DNA from: Plazaster borealis
Lineage: Eukaryota > Echinodermata > Asteroidea > Forcipulatida > Labidiasteridae
Assembly: GCA_021014325.1 (NCBI GenBank)
Contig: CM037457.1
Coordinates: forward strand, 5,066,721 to 5,130,720
DNA: 64,000 nt
Direction: 5' to 3'
Shown here: in pieces, positions 39,835-50,524 of the stretch
Layout: every line of letters starts with the position of its first letter
Position numbering within the stretch: position 1 is the stretch's first letter
Notes under the pieces: generated by a model
Databases searched by the model: none
Seen by the model: the letters and a program-made list of their open reading frames with translations, nothing else
What the model was told of the DNA's origin: nothing
Position numbers and translations under genes: made by a program

Positions 39835-42800
39835 CTATGTTGAAATGAAGACAAGAGGACCGTGTTGTTACGGTTTTTTTCTTTCTCTCGCTCAAAGATT
39901 ATCCTCTGTAATTCAATATTGACTGTTGGAAACCTGCACTGCAATATGGGATAATTGCTGTATTATTTTATTTCTGCTTCCTTTCAGCTTCTGTTTTTGC
40001 AATTTTTACAATGCACAAAAACACAGCGCACACAAATATTCATTATATGTGATGTCGGAAATCAGGGTGCAGACTTGAAAGGGTTCAAGCTCTTTGTTAA
40101 AGTGTACTAGATATAATACCTACACATAACGGTACACACAGGTGCAACACAATATCGGGTGTACTAGTTAATGCATCATGTTTTTCTTCTTCTTCGTTTT
40201 GAGTGCAGCCTTTATGATTGAAGATCGATGCACTGCCGGACACATCGGGCCGAACCCCTTCTCTTAGCGATAATTGTGTACTGGGGTCTTTTACATGCAT
40301 TGATAACAATTTGTATAACAACACACGGGACCTACAGCTTTACGTTCCATCCGAAGAACGAAGCAATAATGGTTAAGTGTCTTCAGCGCATTGGGGTCTT
40401 GCCATGGACGGAATGCGCTTTACAAGAATGATTTATTATTATTATTATTATTGCTTAAGGACACAAGTGTCAAGACCGGGACTCGAACCCGCACTCTGCT
40501 GATAAGAAGCACCAGAGCTGTGCTCTTTACCGCTCGGCCACGATACGCCATTAAATATTGTTAGATTGAAATGAACTTCAAGCCACCATCAGTCAAACTT
40601 GCAGAGAGTTACTCTAGAATATTGATGGGAACTTGTTCTGTGGCTGATGGAGCTTGAACGGGGTACCGTCCCACGCATTCAAAATCAATGCAACCGAGTC
40701 AAGGTTTGAAATGGATGTAGACTGGTCCCTTTTTTCTGTGATGAGAATCTGCATTCTTGATTGACACAGTAGACAGGAAACATGACATGGCAGTATTTAA
40801 AAGCTTTTAAGCAGAAAATATTAACAATTTTTACATGCTTAGCAAACATTGGAAGAAAAACCAATCAAGAGCAATGTAGATTGCATGGCAAGTGTGCTGG
40901 TAACCCTTTTTTGCCAAGGAAGCGTCTCAAAAGTCGGAATGGTAGTAACGCTCTAATTGGATCGGATAAGTATTCCAATGTGTGCACATGGACCGTTCCG
41001 TTTGACCGTCGGAACTTTCCAAATACTAATGCGCGTATTCACTTGTGTAGGATTGCTCCCGCAATGGATTGCAGGTGCGTGTGCCCACAAGAACGTTCTT
41101 TTGCGCCTAGAACATGCCCAGCTTTTGAGACACTTTCTAAAAAGAGCAAGATTTGTATTTCTTTGCCAGAACGAGGATCTTTACCTGCTGTGGACAATGA
41201 CTCTCCTCTTGTATGGACCCTCGGATGCCAGAACCTGGACCCTCATCGAACTGAGCAATCCGTTGGGACAAATCAGCTCCCGCCCCCTCAACTTTTGGAA
41301 GCCCATGGGACCTTTCAGGAGACCGTCGAGGCAAAGTAGATTGCTGCACTTGGACGTCAAAATCAAAGATGTAGCGAGCTGAATGGCATCTAGTGCTTGC
41401 ATGTCAAACCGACTTCCTGAAAAGTCAAAAGTGGAAAAATGTTTTTTTTATTATGAAAGGCCAAATTTTATAAAGCCCGTAAGCACAAAAACTTGCTTAG
41501 CTCAGAAAAATCATGCAAAATCTGAGCAAAGGAATTTGCTAAGCACAATTTACCGCTTAACAGCTTTATGAACTTGGGCCCAGTGTAAAACTCATCAGCA
41601 TTTCAAACGGTGCGCTCTTTTTAAAATAACATGTCATTATTGAGCAAGTTTACCAAGTAGGGTATGGCACCAATTTTTTAAATGATTTTTATTGCTGCCA
41701 AGGGTAGACAGTCTTTTGGTGCCTCTAAGTTCGTTGTTCCTTTATAGCAGAAGCCATTCCTTATATTTTTTGTTGGCGAAAATTGTTTGAGTACCTGATC
41801 TTGTTGCATCAAGTGGTTTTACTTCAAATTTTCCTGTGACAAGATCAGAAACATGCAACACAGCAGTGGCACAACTTTGCAGTCTGTTAGCCCTCTTCAA
41901 CTGCCCGCTATCGTCTCTTTCTGCCAGGATGCCTGATGAGGTTTCACTCCACTTCAGCATCACGTCAAACTTGGCAATCGGCCCACTCTGGAATTGTGGG
42001 ATACCTGTAATGGCTATCACCGTCATTGCGAGTCCGGGTTGCAAAACGGCTGTCCCTTCCAGGTTCTTCATTGGGTCTGATTTCAACCGCTTCCCCATCG
42101 GCTCGTCGACCCGTCTCTGTTCTTGCGATGTCGACGGCCCTGATGGGTTGGGCGGGGCTGCGGTGGAGGCTGTCGATTTGAATTTGCAGACTGAGGTAGG
42201 GGCTGAGCAAAGACTAGTCCGGTTTGCCGCAATCGGAATGAGCGATGCAGTGATGTCTGAAATGTTCCTACAAGACATCAAACCAGAAGGCAACAAAACA
42301 TTTTTTTGTGAACGTCTAGTTTCAATTCACTGTTCTTTTTGACTGCTTGTTCGATTTAAACCTTATCAATGTTATGTTTTCAATAAGAACTTGTTTCATA
42401 ATTTCAAAATGTCTTGATCAATAGTTTTGTTATACTATTTATACCAACCTGCCTGTTTGGTTACACACTTCAACACCTACGATCCACTGATCGCCAATAA
42501 TGCGCTGCCAACTGCTCAAGCTCCTCAGGGTTCCATGTTCGGTCCTCTTTATCTCCACTGCATCTTCATCTTTACCCGAGAGGTCACAGAAGCAGGTCAA
42601 AGAAATCTGACAATATCAAGAACACCCAGAAGTTAGAAACAACTGTACAATATTTAAAGGGAGGGTATACCTTTGGTAATTACTCCAAAAATTAATGACC
42701 ATAACAACTTACTTGGTAAGAAGCACTGCAGCTGTTGATAATGTATAACATTTTGAAAAACAATTCCCTTTAAAGGAATGTGGTTATAGAGAGAGGGATT

Positions 42801-45800
42801 CAAAAACATTCAATCCGAAAAAACATTCAATCCGAGAAACGTTTCTGCTCGAATTGTTTCTCAGATTGTGTATTCCAATTAGGGATTATTATTCCTGCGT
42901 GGACATAACTGCTCCAGATTTTTGGCAATATCTCAAAAACGCTACCACCTTTTGAAATGAAATTTTCACAGGTTAGTTATATATACATTTATATGTATCG
43001 AATGGTTCAAAAAACCAAAGGTATACTTTGCCTTTAAATAACATTTTATCCCTAATCCCTTAGCAGAGGTACTTGCTTCATGTAAAAACCCCCCTGGGCC
43101 TGGTTTCGCGGCGCTGCTTAACGTGAAATTCCGCGCTTTACAGCCCATAGAATTGCATGTTTTTACAGGGTGCAGTAGACGCAGAATTCCGTGGTAAGCA
43201 GCACCATGAATCGGGCCCTGGTTAGAGCTCACGTGTGGCGTGTCCGTAGGCGACTCCTGTCTTGCGGCCATTTTGTACAATGCATCCTGGGCTTGATGGA
43301 TGAGTTGTTCTTTCCGATCGTACTGTTGTTCTGAAGATCTGAGAGCTGCCATTCCAGTCTAGGGTTATCAACAAGTTAAATTTGTAATTATTGGTAGAGC
43401 ACTGTAATGTAAATATGCAGGTATAGGTTTGATTTCCTACTTGGATTTAATACCACTATATAAGGCCTATGTCACACCAGGCAATTTACTAGCTAACTTT
43501 GCAAGGATATGTCCAAATTATACATTGCAATTTTCCATTAGCATATCTAGACTTTTTTTTGGGGGGGGGGGTGTTGAGGGGCAAGAGGAGAGCCAAGGGT
43601 TCCCCCGGGAGAAAAAATTCCTAGTCTGCCCTCCGTTACCTGTATCTGAGCCTCCAGAGCCTGTGCTGCAGACAAGAGATTCTCAGCACATGGCACGTTT
43701 CTTGATAATGCAATCTCTCCATTTTCCTGAAGAAAAAAAAGAGAGAATAAATTTACATAGATTTGACACAATTAACACAGAAGTACTTGGAACTTTCCAA
43801 CATGCATTTTACTTCTTTTCATTTACAATTTAGCCGTTCTTGCCTTGAAACATGTACATGGATACACAATCAAATCTAGAAACAAGTCGACAAGCTGTCT
43901 AAAAAGGTAGAAACAAGTCTGTACTTCCCTGAATAAATCTTTAATATAATCCCAAACATTTAGAGTAGCCGTGTCGTTTTGATCAAAGCAGGCCTGTGGC
44001 TGTACATAAATTATAAACTCCGACCCAGATACAGCCCTCCCTACGTATCATATCTTTTGAGAGCGTGGGTACGCATGCAGTAACTGAGCGAGAGTTCATA
44101 ATTCCATGTACAGCCACAGGCCTGCTTTGATCATGACGAAACAGCCCCTTTAAAGGGGCACTGTCGTCAAGATCACAGCGAGTCTGTGGCCAGACATTAA
44201 ATTCTGAACTCTCACCCAGTTAACCGCACACGCGCGCGTGCGATAATAATGACGGCACCCTTTAAAGCTTTTGTTTGTGATGCGACGGTCAATGCGTGCG
44301 TGTAGTAACTGGGCAAGTTCATGTTTTCATGTTCAGCCACAAGCAGACTGCGATCATGACGACAGTGCCCCTTTAAGCCCATCTTCAATATTGCCAATAT
44401 TTGACTGCAGTAAAAGCAACGAGAACTGTGGTCTGAGAAGTGGGAAAGAGGTTAAAAAACATCCCCTTCCATTCTTCTCAATTAGCAACTGCGACCATCT
44501 CCTACCCCCCCCCCCCACACTGAGATACTTTGACATCAGGTTTGGCTTAAGATACTTGCTTCAGTCATCCAATTGCAGCTGCCAAGATCAGTGAGAAGGA
44601 ATCTCTTCTGATAAGCATCTTCACCATCTCCCAAGAGCAAGACTTGCTCCGCCCCGAAGGACAAAAAATCCCCCACTAGTACTTTGTGGTAGCCGGCCCA
44701 CTCCGCAGCAACCTGCAATGCAAGAGGAAACAAGAAGCACAAGAAATAAATCAATCATAACTTCAAGACTTACGGATGGATCCTTTTCAAAACTAGCGCT
44801 AATTTTGAAAAATGTAAACTTTTGTAACAGGACTTTAAATAGGTGGATGCTGCCCACACTGGAGCCAAAACACTAGTTGTGGTTTCGAAAACAGCCTCTG
44901 TATACGTTTGATAATTACTAAAGAAATTAATGGCAAACACAGCAGCTTCCGATAGTACAACAAGAATGAGAAACATTTCACTTTGAAGTAATGTGGTTAT
45001 AGAAAAAGACATCAGTTTTTATCCACAAAAAATTTGAATCTGAGAAGCGTTCTTGTCAGAGACGTTTCTCAGATTGTGTATTCCAATTGCAGTATATTCT
45101 TCCTGCGTGGACACAACTGCTCCAGATTTTCGGCAATCTCTCAAAACACTACCACCTTTTGAAATGAATGTTCACCTTTTATTTTTATGGTATATATCTA
45201 CAACTATATAGGATTGAAACAAACAGTGGGTTCCAATTACCAAACGTGTACATTCTCTGTTAATGATTAAGTTTAGTGACCCCCTCCCAAATTCAAGTTT
45301 AAATAGAAGAGTAAACAAATAAATTCCACAAGATGGTCCAAATGGTTTTGTAGGACTCTTTTATAAGATGGCTTTTTGACCTTGACTTTTTAGCAGTGCC
45401 CTGCATTAAATACTTGTAATCTTGCCACGCATTTCAAGTGCTGTAAATAACCACTTATTTTATAGAAATTACAAATACAAATTCTAGAAACAACAATTGC
45501 AGTCAAGGCATACAACAAGTACAAAGCTGACTTCGCACACTTTGTTTTGGTCACAACTTAAAACTTTCTCAAAAGTAATTTTATGTGTTGAATTGTAACC
45601 AACACAAATGCAATATATAGGGCCGATTTAATCAGTTTTAAGAGAGGGGAAAAAAACCTGAAGTTTACTTCCATTTTGGTTTTAAACATTGTGATGCTGT
45701 TGATGATAAAATTGACAATGAAGAAGCCGGCAAAAAATGAGGTGATCACGCATTGTTTAGGTTAATAAAATTCAAACCACGCACAGATGATCCTAAGTTG

Positions 45801-46982
45801 GCATCGGATACCAATGCTGTTTGGTAACTAAACTAAGTAACTCTTTTTATCTGGCATATGAAGAATATACCCATAACATGCCTCAAAAGATTTTCTCCAC
45901 ACGGCACAAGTTTTACCGCTGGTAGACTGCACTACAATCAGCTCCTCCGCTCCCGAAACCATGGCAACAGAAATTCTGCGGGAGTCGCCGAAGGGGAGGC
46001 TACAAACTCTCCGGACCACCCCTCCACTCAATTCAACCAGTTGGAATTGGTTTGTGGCTGCCCAACAAACCACCCCTCTTGACAATCTTCCACCCCATTG
46101 GCTCATAGTGCAGAAGTGGATACAGGTAACGATATTTGAATATTCATGAGGCATGATGGTATCGCTGTCTGTCACTGGCTGGGTATCTTGCATAGGTAAT
46201 CTGACCGCAGTCCATTTATGAGCCGGTTTGTCAAAGTCAAACAGAGTCGTGTTTGAATGCCTATCGGCTTCGGTCTGCTCCTCTGTTCCCATGGCAACTG
46301 CATCATCATTTATCATCCCGAACCATTTAAGAGTACTGGAGGGTTTCCACATGTGTTCATTCAAACTTATTACTTCAATCTTTTTCCCATTTGAACTCGG
46401 AAACGCACGCGCGATATAAAGGCATTTGTGTTGTTCCCAGCATCGGTGGTGTTCCCAGCAAAGCGTCGGCCCATCAGCGAGAAAAACATTGGACGACCTG
46501 CTTAAAGAATATCCCAAGCTGATGGAGCCATATACCATAAACTTCCACTTTTGTACTGATAAGAAGACGATCATTATCCGATTTTGTTTGGAGCTTCCCT
46601 CGCCTGCTGCAGCATTTAACTGGGATCTATGGGCCAAATTGAGACGGTCACCTTGAATTCTTTCAGTTTCAGTTTCAACAACAACACATGGCATTTTCAA
46701 CCCTGTCCGCTCATCAACGACATTTGACAACGCAAGGATTCTGACAACTCCTGAAGTTGCGTCAAGGGGTAGGATAGCTTTGTTCTTTCCTGGTTCGAAG
46801 CTGCCCCTTTTTGTTGAGAAACTAAAAGAATCGGCCAAAACCGATAGTGGCTCACTAATGTTTACATCATTGGTTTGTTGTTGATGTGCCGGTCCGTCTG
46901 CAGCAGCGCCTGAACGCGGTGTCAAAGATGAGATCTTTATAAGTTGGCTGCCAACCGATGTGAATAAAAACGTCGACATCAT
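39441..46982 (-). CDS. FANCB: Fanconi anaemia group B protein (whole gene, 8 coding exons)
   Basis: FANCB is a nuclear subunit of the Fanconi core complex. With FANCL and FAAP100 it forms the module that monoubiquitinates FANCD2-FANCI at stalled forks and crosslinks. The eight exons below join to 907 codons plus stop (2,724 nt); human FANCB has 859 residues. Identification rests on collinear matches: YSNIVTCIHFC (human YSSVVTYVHIC), VCSLPFGD (VCQLPFGD), CAVWRKSFEVAAEW (CAVWKESFQVAAKW), GAEQVLLL (GTEQVLLL), WQRIIGDQWIVGVEV (WYRVIDDSLVVGVK), VSDLVTGKF (LEDLSTGKY) and VIVHSRDQS...LYQLLP (LIIYSRNQT...LIRILP). The N-terminal half is expected to be a beta-propeller; the last exon looks helical. The frame requires GC donors for intron 1 and probably intron 2. 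Human PFAS and FANCB are on different chromosomes, so this convergent neighbourhood is not the human one. Confidence 0.92.
40225..40560 (-). mobile_element. tRNA-Leu SINE, FANCB intron 7
   Basis: Head 40460-40555 (GGGACTCGAACCCGCAC, CCGCTCGGCCACGA) with body to about 40,225 (GGGCCGAACCCCTTCTC). An (ATT)n and a GCGCTTTAC-type tail segment sit inside, suggesting a dimer or a second insertion. Confidence 0.8.
41185..41416 (-). CDS. FANCB: FANCB coding exon 7 (residues 700-777)
   Basis: Acceptor cacttttgacttttcag; donor CAGCAG|GTAAAG. It encodes QALDAIQLATSLILTS... and GPYKRRVIVHSR, the last part aligning with human FEGILIIYSRN. Similarity in the middle is weak, as expected for this fast-evolving protein. 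Phase 1 in, phase 2 out fits both neighbours exactly. Confidence 0.86.
41467..41582 (+). mobile_element. Degenerate GGGCCC-ended element, FANCB intron 6
   Basis: Left GGCCAAATTTTATAAAGC, right CAGCTTTATGAACTTGGGCCC; short internal part with CTTAGC words. Fragments of the same family lie at 26750-26870, 36580-36720 and 51060-51190. Confidence 0.65.
41795..42267 (-). CDS. FANCB: FANCB coding exon 6 (residues 542-699)
   Basis: Acceptor gtttgatgtcttgtag; donor TCAG|GTACTC. It begins NISDITASLIPIA (human LSLNDVTLSLLMD). A low-complexity Ser/Pro/Ala linker with a basic patch (GKRLKSD) follows, then an Ig-like strand pattern ending CATAVLHVSDLVTGKFEV (human VCGRVFLSLEDLSTGKYLL). The antisense strand is also open for 168 codons, which I take as chance. 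Confidence 0.88.
42449..42606 (-). CDS. FANCB: FANCB coding exon 5 (residues 490-542)
   Basis: Acceptor cttgatattgtcag; donor GGCAG|GTTGGT; phase 0 in, phase 2 out. It encodes LTCFCDLSGKDED and SSWQRIIGDQWIVGVEVCNQTG. The second part aligns with human IWYRVIDDSLVVGVKTTSS. The exon is open only in this frame with no Met, so a start-to-stop ORF search would miss it. Confidence 0.87.
42654..43037 (+). mobile_element. TTAA-flanked element, FANCB intron 4
   Basis: TTAA then AGGGAGGGTATACCTTTGG; right end GGTATACTTTGCCT then TTAA. Interior with TCTCAGATTGTGTATTCCAA, shared with copies at about 44,910-45,265, 50,525, 56,480 and 62,564. Confidence 0.85.
43095..43218 (+). mobile_element. Short GGGCCC-ended element, FANCB intron 4
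   Basis: 124 bp; ends GGGCCTGGTTTCGCGG and CACCATGAATCGGGCCC. It resembles the 59985 subtype and lies only 15 bp downstream of the exon 4 donor. Confidence 0.7.
43233..43358 (-). CDS. FANCB: FANCB coding exon 4 (residues 448-489)
   Basis: Acceptor ttgataaccctag; donor CCACAC|GTGAGC; phase 0 both ends. It encodes RSSEQQYDRKEQLIHQAQDALYKMAARQ, a charged helix continuing the coiled region of exon 3, then a short polar loop. Confidence 0.83.
43640..43726 (-). CDS. FANCB: FANCB coding exon 3 (residues 419-447)
   Basis: Acceptor cttttttttcttcag; donor ATACAG|GTAACG. It encodes ENGEIALSRNVPCAENLLSAAQALEAQIQ, a helical stretch at the position of human LRQHLLLKEKI. Compared with human, about 20 acidic residues before it are missing, so either the loop is shorter here or a small exon was missed in 43.73-44.56 kb. 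Confidence 0.8.
44150..44376 (+). mobile_element. TTAA-flanked element, FANCB intron 2
   Basis: TTAA, AGGGGCACTGTCGTC ... GACGACAGTGCCCCT, TTAA; the interior is CG-rich with ACACGCGCGCGTG. Its left TTAA is shared with the right end of a second, related inverted-repeat element at about 43,960-44,153, so the two abut. Confidence 0.85.
44560..44712 (-). CDS. FANCB: FANCB coding exon 2 (residues 368-418)
   Basis: Acceptor ctcttgcattgcag, then VAAEWAGYHKVLVGDFLSFGAEQVLLLGDGEDAYQ... and LLTDLGSCNWMTE, matching human VAAKW...LIDDFIGSGTEQVLLL...ITDLG. The proposed end is ACTGAA|GCAAGT, a GC donor matching GCAAGT consensus. A GT donor 6 nt further (GCAA|GTATCT) gives phase 1 and would need an extra, unseen exon before exon 3. 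The 3' boundary is therefore less sure than the body. Confidence 0.85.
44910..45265 (+). mobile_element. TTAA-type element, worn, FANCB intron 1
   Basis: Contains the family words ATGTGGTTATAGA, TTTCTCAGATTGTGTATTCC and ATTACCAAACGTGTACA; the left end is eroded. Same subfamily as 42654-43037. Confidence 0.65.
45882..46982 (-). CDS. FANCB: FANCB coding exon 1 (residues 1-367)
   Basis: A large first coding exon. The ATG at 46980-46982 is the first after an in-frame TAA 24-26 nt upstream. It carries most of the presumed propeller, ending LPFGD (329-333)...CAVWRKSFE (359-367). Reading on past 45882 gives 17 unrelated residues and a stop. The next exon needs phase 0, so the boundary must be GAG|GCATGT, a GC donor; GCAT|GTTATG would put the next exon out of frame. 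Confidence 0.92.
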
Positions 46983-47190
46983 TTCAACTAGAGTAATATT
47001 TAGATGTTATTTTATTAAAATAACTAAACAGTATAATTTACGGTGGGTTGCTCATGCGATCAGCCCGCGAAATTTTGCATGTGTCACATAACAGTTTACT
47101 TGCATATTTCCCATCATAACATAAAGAAGTCTGGGTACTCGATCAAAGTCTGGCTCCCTGCTCATCATTGTGCTTAAACGATACACTTTA
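46983..47190. promoter_or_regulatory. Likely FANCB promoter / 5' UTR region
   Basis: The 200 bp upstream of the FANCB ATG hold no repeat, unlike nearly all other non-coding sequence here, which suits a retained promoter. No TATA box at a sensible place is obvious. It separates FANCB from a possible divergent exon. Confidence 0.35.
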
Positions 47191-47440
47191 TTTGCAGGGA
47201 AACAGACTATGGCTACCAGACTATTACTTCGTCTGGAAGATCAAAACACACACGGAGCACGTCGCGGACGAAAAACCTTCACGGAAATCTCTCGAATTTC
47301 ACACACAGGGACCACATTTTGGACGCAGGGATAAAACAGCCTTTATCTGCACGCTCTTGAGAAGTACTTCTGTCGAGGTTTGTCATCTTATGAGCTTCTG
47401 AATTCTCAGGAACGTCGCCTCAAACTACTGGTAGTACCTG
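47190..47440 (+). other. Possible divergent first exon
   Basis: A repeat-free, CpG-containing stretch ending in a very strong donor, ACCTG|GTAAGT, at 47440/47441. It includes a 41-codon ORF from the ATG at about 47,211 (MATRLLLRLEDQNTHGARRGR...), closed by TAA; beyond the stop the same frame stays open to the donor (LHALEKYFCRGLSSYELL). It could be a 5' exon with an upstream ORF of a + strand gene sharing the FANCB promoter. No downstream exon was found. Confidence 0.3.
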
Positions 47441-48816
47441 GTAAGTTGTAAACATGTTTTTCCGCTGTGCTTACCTACATTTTGTACATTACGTGAATGT
47501 ATTCGTACCGTGCGTTGCTGACTGACATGACTCAGTCACTGTGTCGTTGGACGGTCCTACTCAGCGTTGTAGCCACGGTGGGCGGCGGTGGGCGGGCCTG
47601 CCCAGCACTGACAATTTCCGCCCGGCACTTCGGCTGAAAAATAGACTGCCGCCCACCACTAAATTTGCCCAAAAATTAATAAAAAATGAAAAGTTCTGCC
47701 GATATTGATCACATTGCAAGACTAAAATGTCATGTTTTTCGTGTTTTGTAATAAATGCAGTTGTTGAGGAATTTTCGAGCAATAAAACTCAACGTGTTTC
47801 ACACATAACTTGTCTCTGCTGCTTGTTGTTTTTTTTTCTTCGTGAAATGTGCCCTGACGTTTTTAACGAACGAACACTCTAGTACAGTGTAGCAGTACAC
47901 AGTCTGACAGTAGTGCAGTACACACAGAGCGCGCAGTACCTGTACACCGTACATGTGTGCATGATGAACGTGTGTACATGGGTGCGCCACCAGCGCGCGC
48001 GTGTGGTGTAGTGCGTGGTCGTTAAGTCTAGTTTTGGGTTTTTTATTTCACGCATTTACATTACAACACACACACAGTATCGCCAGTTGCCACAACAGTA
48101 CGACAGGTGTGTAAAGTCTAGTGTACCCAGTTCACGTATCCCCGGATGTAGGCATAAGCTTCGCTTCGTTCGCGTCTTGTCTCGCCTGTCGTTTGTTGTG
48201 TTTTACATTGTTTTTAAATTTTTTTGAATGAGATCCATGTAAAACGTAAGATGGATGGCCACGCAACGTTTTTTTTTTTTTTTTTGGAAAATGGAAAGAT
48301 TGAAGATGATAGCAAATATATGGTGTTATAGCTTTCAGTTAGGTGCTGATGAAACTGTGTATGCGCATTTCCCTCAATGAGGCAGTAAAATTGTGGGCTC
48401 AAAAGAAAGACAGGAGAAACAAAGGAAAAGAAGAAAGACAGGAGATACAAAGTTAGATTAATGTATAAGAAATTCCTCTTAATTGATATAGATAAGTTAC
48501 TCTCAGCCTGAATTGACTAATCTATTTCACATATGCTCTCTTTTTCTTCATTCATCACCAATTATTTTTTTACAATTAATTTTTTTTTTTATTTTTTTTT
48601 TAATTATTTTTTAAATTGTAATAACTTGAATCAATGTTAATATTTAAAAATATGTTACTGGATTGTTAATAAATAGCCCTAAAAACAATCCTTATAACAT
48701 GAGGAAGTTGAAAATGTGCGTAGCTTTTGCTCGTGTGGGGTGTTACGTGGACGTGACACGTGCTGCGCGTGCTCACGTGTGTCGTACACCACTAAAAATG
48801 TCCTAGCTACAACACT
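47441..48816. other. Upstream of FANCB, no gene seen
   Basis: Holds GT/CA-rich and palindromic words (47,880-48,010, TGTGTGCATG, GCGCGCGCG), a T18 run at 48,270 and a T-rich tract at 48,540-48,620. No exon-like ORF with good splice sites was found. Confidence 0.4.
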
Positions 48817-49287
48817 GGTCCTACTACTTGCCGTCAACTCGCCGACTTGCCGTCAACCCGCCGTCAACTCATTTTCGTGCCGTCAACTCATTAAATATAC
48901 ATCAAAAATTTGTAAATGGGGCAATGGAAGTGTTAAGTCTGGGCTAAACTACATATTTTCTATGGTTTTCGGTAAAATTTCATTTACAAAAACGATTTTG
49001 TGTTTATAAATAAATAGTACCAATCATTGACATCTTGGGCCAAGACTAATCCATATGCAGGAAAAGCGCCCTCAGTTGCCATGTTGTGCAAGCGAGATAA
49101 TTTTTTCACAGGAAAAAAACTAAATTTTTATTCCGAAATGTAACCTAAAACTTATGAGAATTCTCTTTTAGCTAATACTTTACAGTTCTATGCTTCTTTT
49201 GTGGATTTTAAATGTATATTGGAGGAGTTGACGGCGAGTTGACGGCACAAGTGAGTTGACGGCGAGTTGACGGCAAGTAGTAGGACC
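48817..49287. mobile_element. Fold-back element built of GCCGTCAACTC words
   Basis: The left arm GGTCCTACTACTTGCCGTC continues as GTCAACTCGCCG-type repeats; the right arm is its complement ending GGCAAGTAGTAGGACC. Each arm has three to four copies of the 11-bp word. The 370-bp middle is unremarkable. Confidence 0.88.
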
Positions 49288-49641
49288 CTCGTTGGAAGGA
49301 TACTGTTTTTTTTTAGTCCTGCTTTTGACAGCGAAGTTATATATTTTGTTGACATTTAAAAGTAGTTACTCGAAATAGTTTGAATTACACCTCAAAAATA
49401 CGGTGGCTAAAATTCTGTATCTGACCGCCACTAATTGTAAAAGTTTATCTCCTTTTGCCTTAATTTGTATTTAATAATTTAGGTCATTATCTTTACCAAC
49501 CTGTCAGTGCAGTGTCGTGACCTGTCCAGAAGGGTTGACAGAATGATACAGATAGGCACATGCACTTTTAAACTGTTACAAAGAAAGTGTCAACATCTTG
49601 AAATGAAAGTCATCAGGTCATTAAATCATTAAACTTTTAAA

Positions 49642-49821
49642 GTAGGCCCCTTAAAAGTCAATTGTAAATATATTAGGAAAAGTTTCCGCAGCATGCCTCC
49701 AACTTATTTTTATTTTTTTTTTTTTTAGGTGGAAAACGGGAGAACAAAAAAAAAAAAAAAAAAAAAAATGTTGGAGGCATGCTGCGGAAACTTTTCCATA
49801 TATGACTTTTAAGGGGCCTAC
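49642..49821. mobile_element. 180-bp near-perfect palindrome
   Basis: GTAGGCCCCTTAAAAGTCA ... TGACTTTTAAGGGGCCTAC, with inner arms GTTTCCGCAGCATGCCTCC and complement meeting at a T-run/A-run centre (about 49,710-49,768). Arm length is about 75 bp. Likely a very short inverted-repeat transposon. Confidence 0.9.
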
Positions 49822-50524
49822 TATATTATTAGTATTTAGCATTGTAGGCAGTTCCAAAAACTGACAAAATTTTGTGTGTACACACATCCTTACGGATCCG
49901 GTTTGTGGGGTACTGCTATTGTTGTTCTATTATTCCCTTTTCTGAAGAATTCCCTTGTGGGGCCCAATTGTTCCTATTGAAATGACCTTGTGGGGTCAAT
50001 TGTTCCATTGTTGTCAGGACCCCACATATGCCCTTCCGTGTGTCCACATTTCCCCGCACACCACTCACACACTGGCCCTAGACCCATTATCTGGGGCGGT
50101 GTCCTTCCTTTAAAAAAGTTTTTTTGACATTAGTACAATCGCAGATTTCAATTTTTTTTAAAGGAGTACAGCGCCCCAGTTTACTGGGTCTACACTAGCC
50201 CCTAAAAAAAGACAAACACAACAGCCTATTAGTATTAACACATAGCAGGATATATGCCCGCACTGTTTAAAAGTTTGACTAAATGTTGGGCTACTAAATG
50301 CTGCTATTTAATCTTGTAGCCCCCGTCTTTGATTCGTACTTAAGTCGCCGACATTATAACATTATAATAAATTGCAGTGATTTTCAACCATTGTTGCGTA
50401 ACTCAGTGGAATGTTTCCCGCTTGTTAACCGACATGTTCCACGCTCGAACTCCTGCTTCCGCCATTCTGTTTTTGTTTTTCTTTTTTTCATCCCAAAAAG
50501 CAATAGGATTTATGATTTTTTGAA
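49822..50524. other. No gene or clear repeat seen
   Basis: Mixed unique-looking sequence; ORFs are short and lack splice context. Confidence 0.4.

Noticed and set aside
40782..41339. 185-codon + strand ORF
   Set aside because: Overlaps FANCB exon 7 antisense and intron sequence; the composition is not protein-like and there are no recognisable motifs.
41836..42342. 168-codon + strand ORF
   Set aside because: Antisense to FANCB exon 6, whose frame is supported by protein similarity and splice phase on the other strand.
44354..44536. A small FANCB exon (acceptor ttgcttttactgcag at about 44,405)
   Set aside because: The acceptor is good and the peptide (NIGNIEDGLK) fits an acidic loop, but there is no donor before the TTAA element at 44376.
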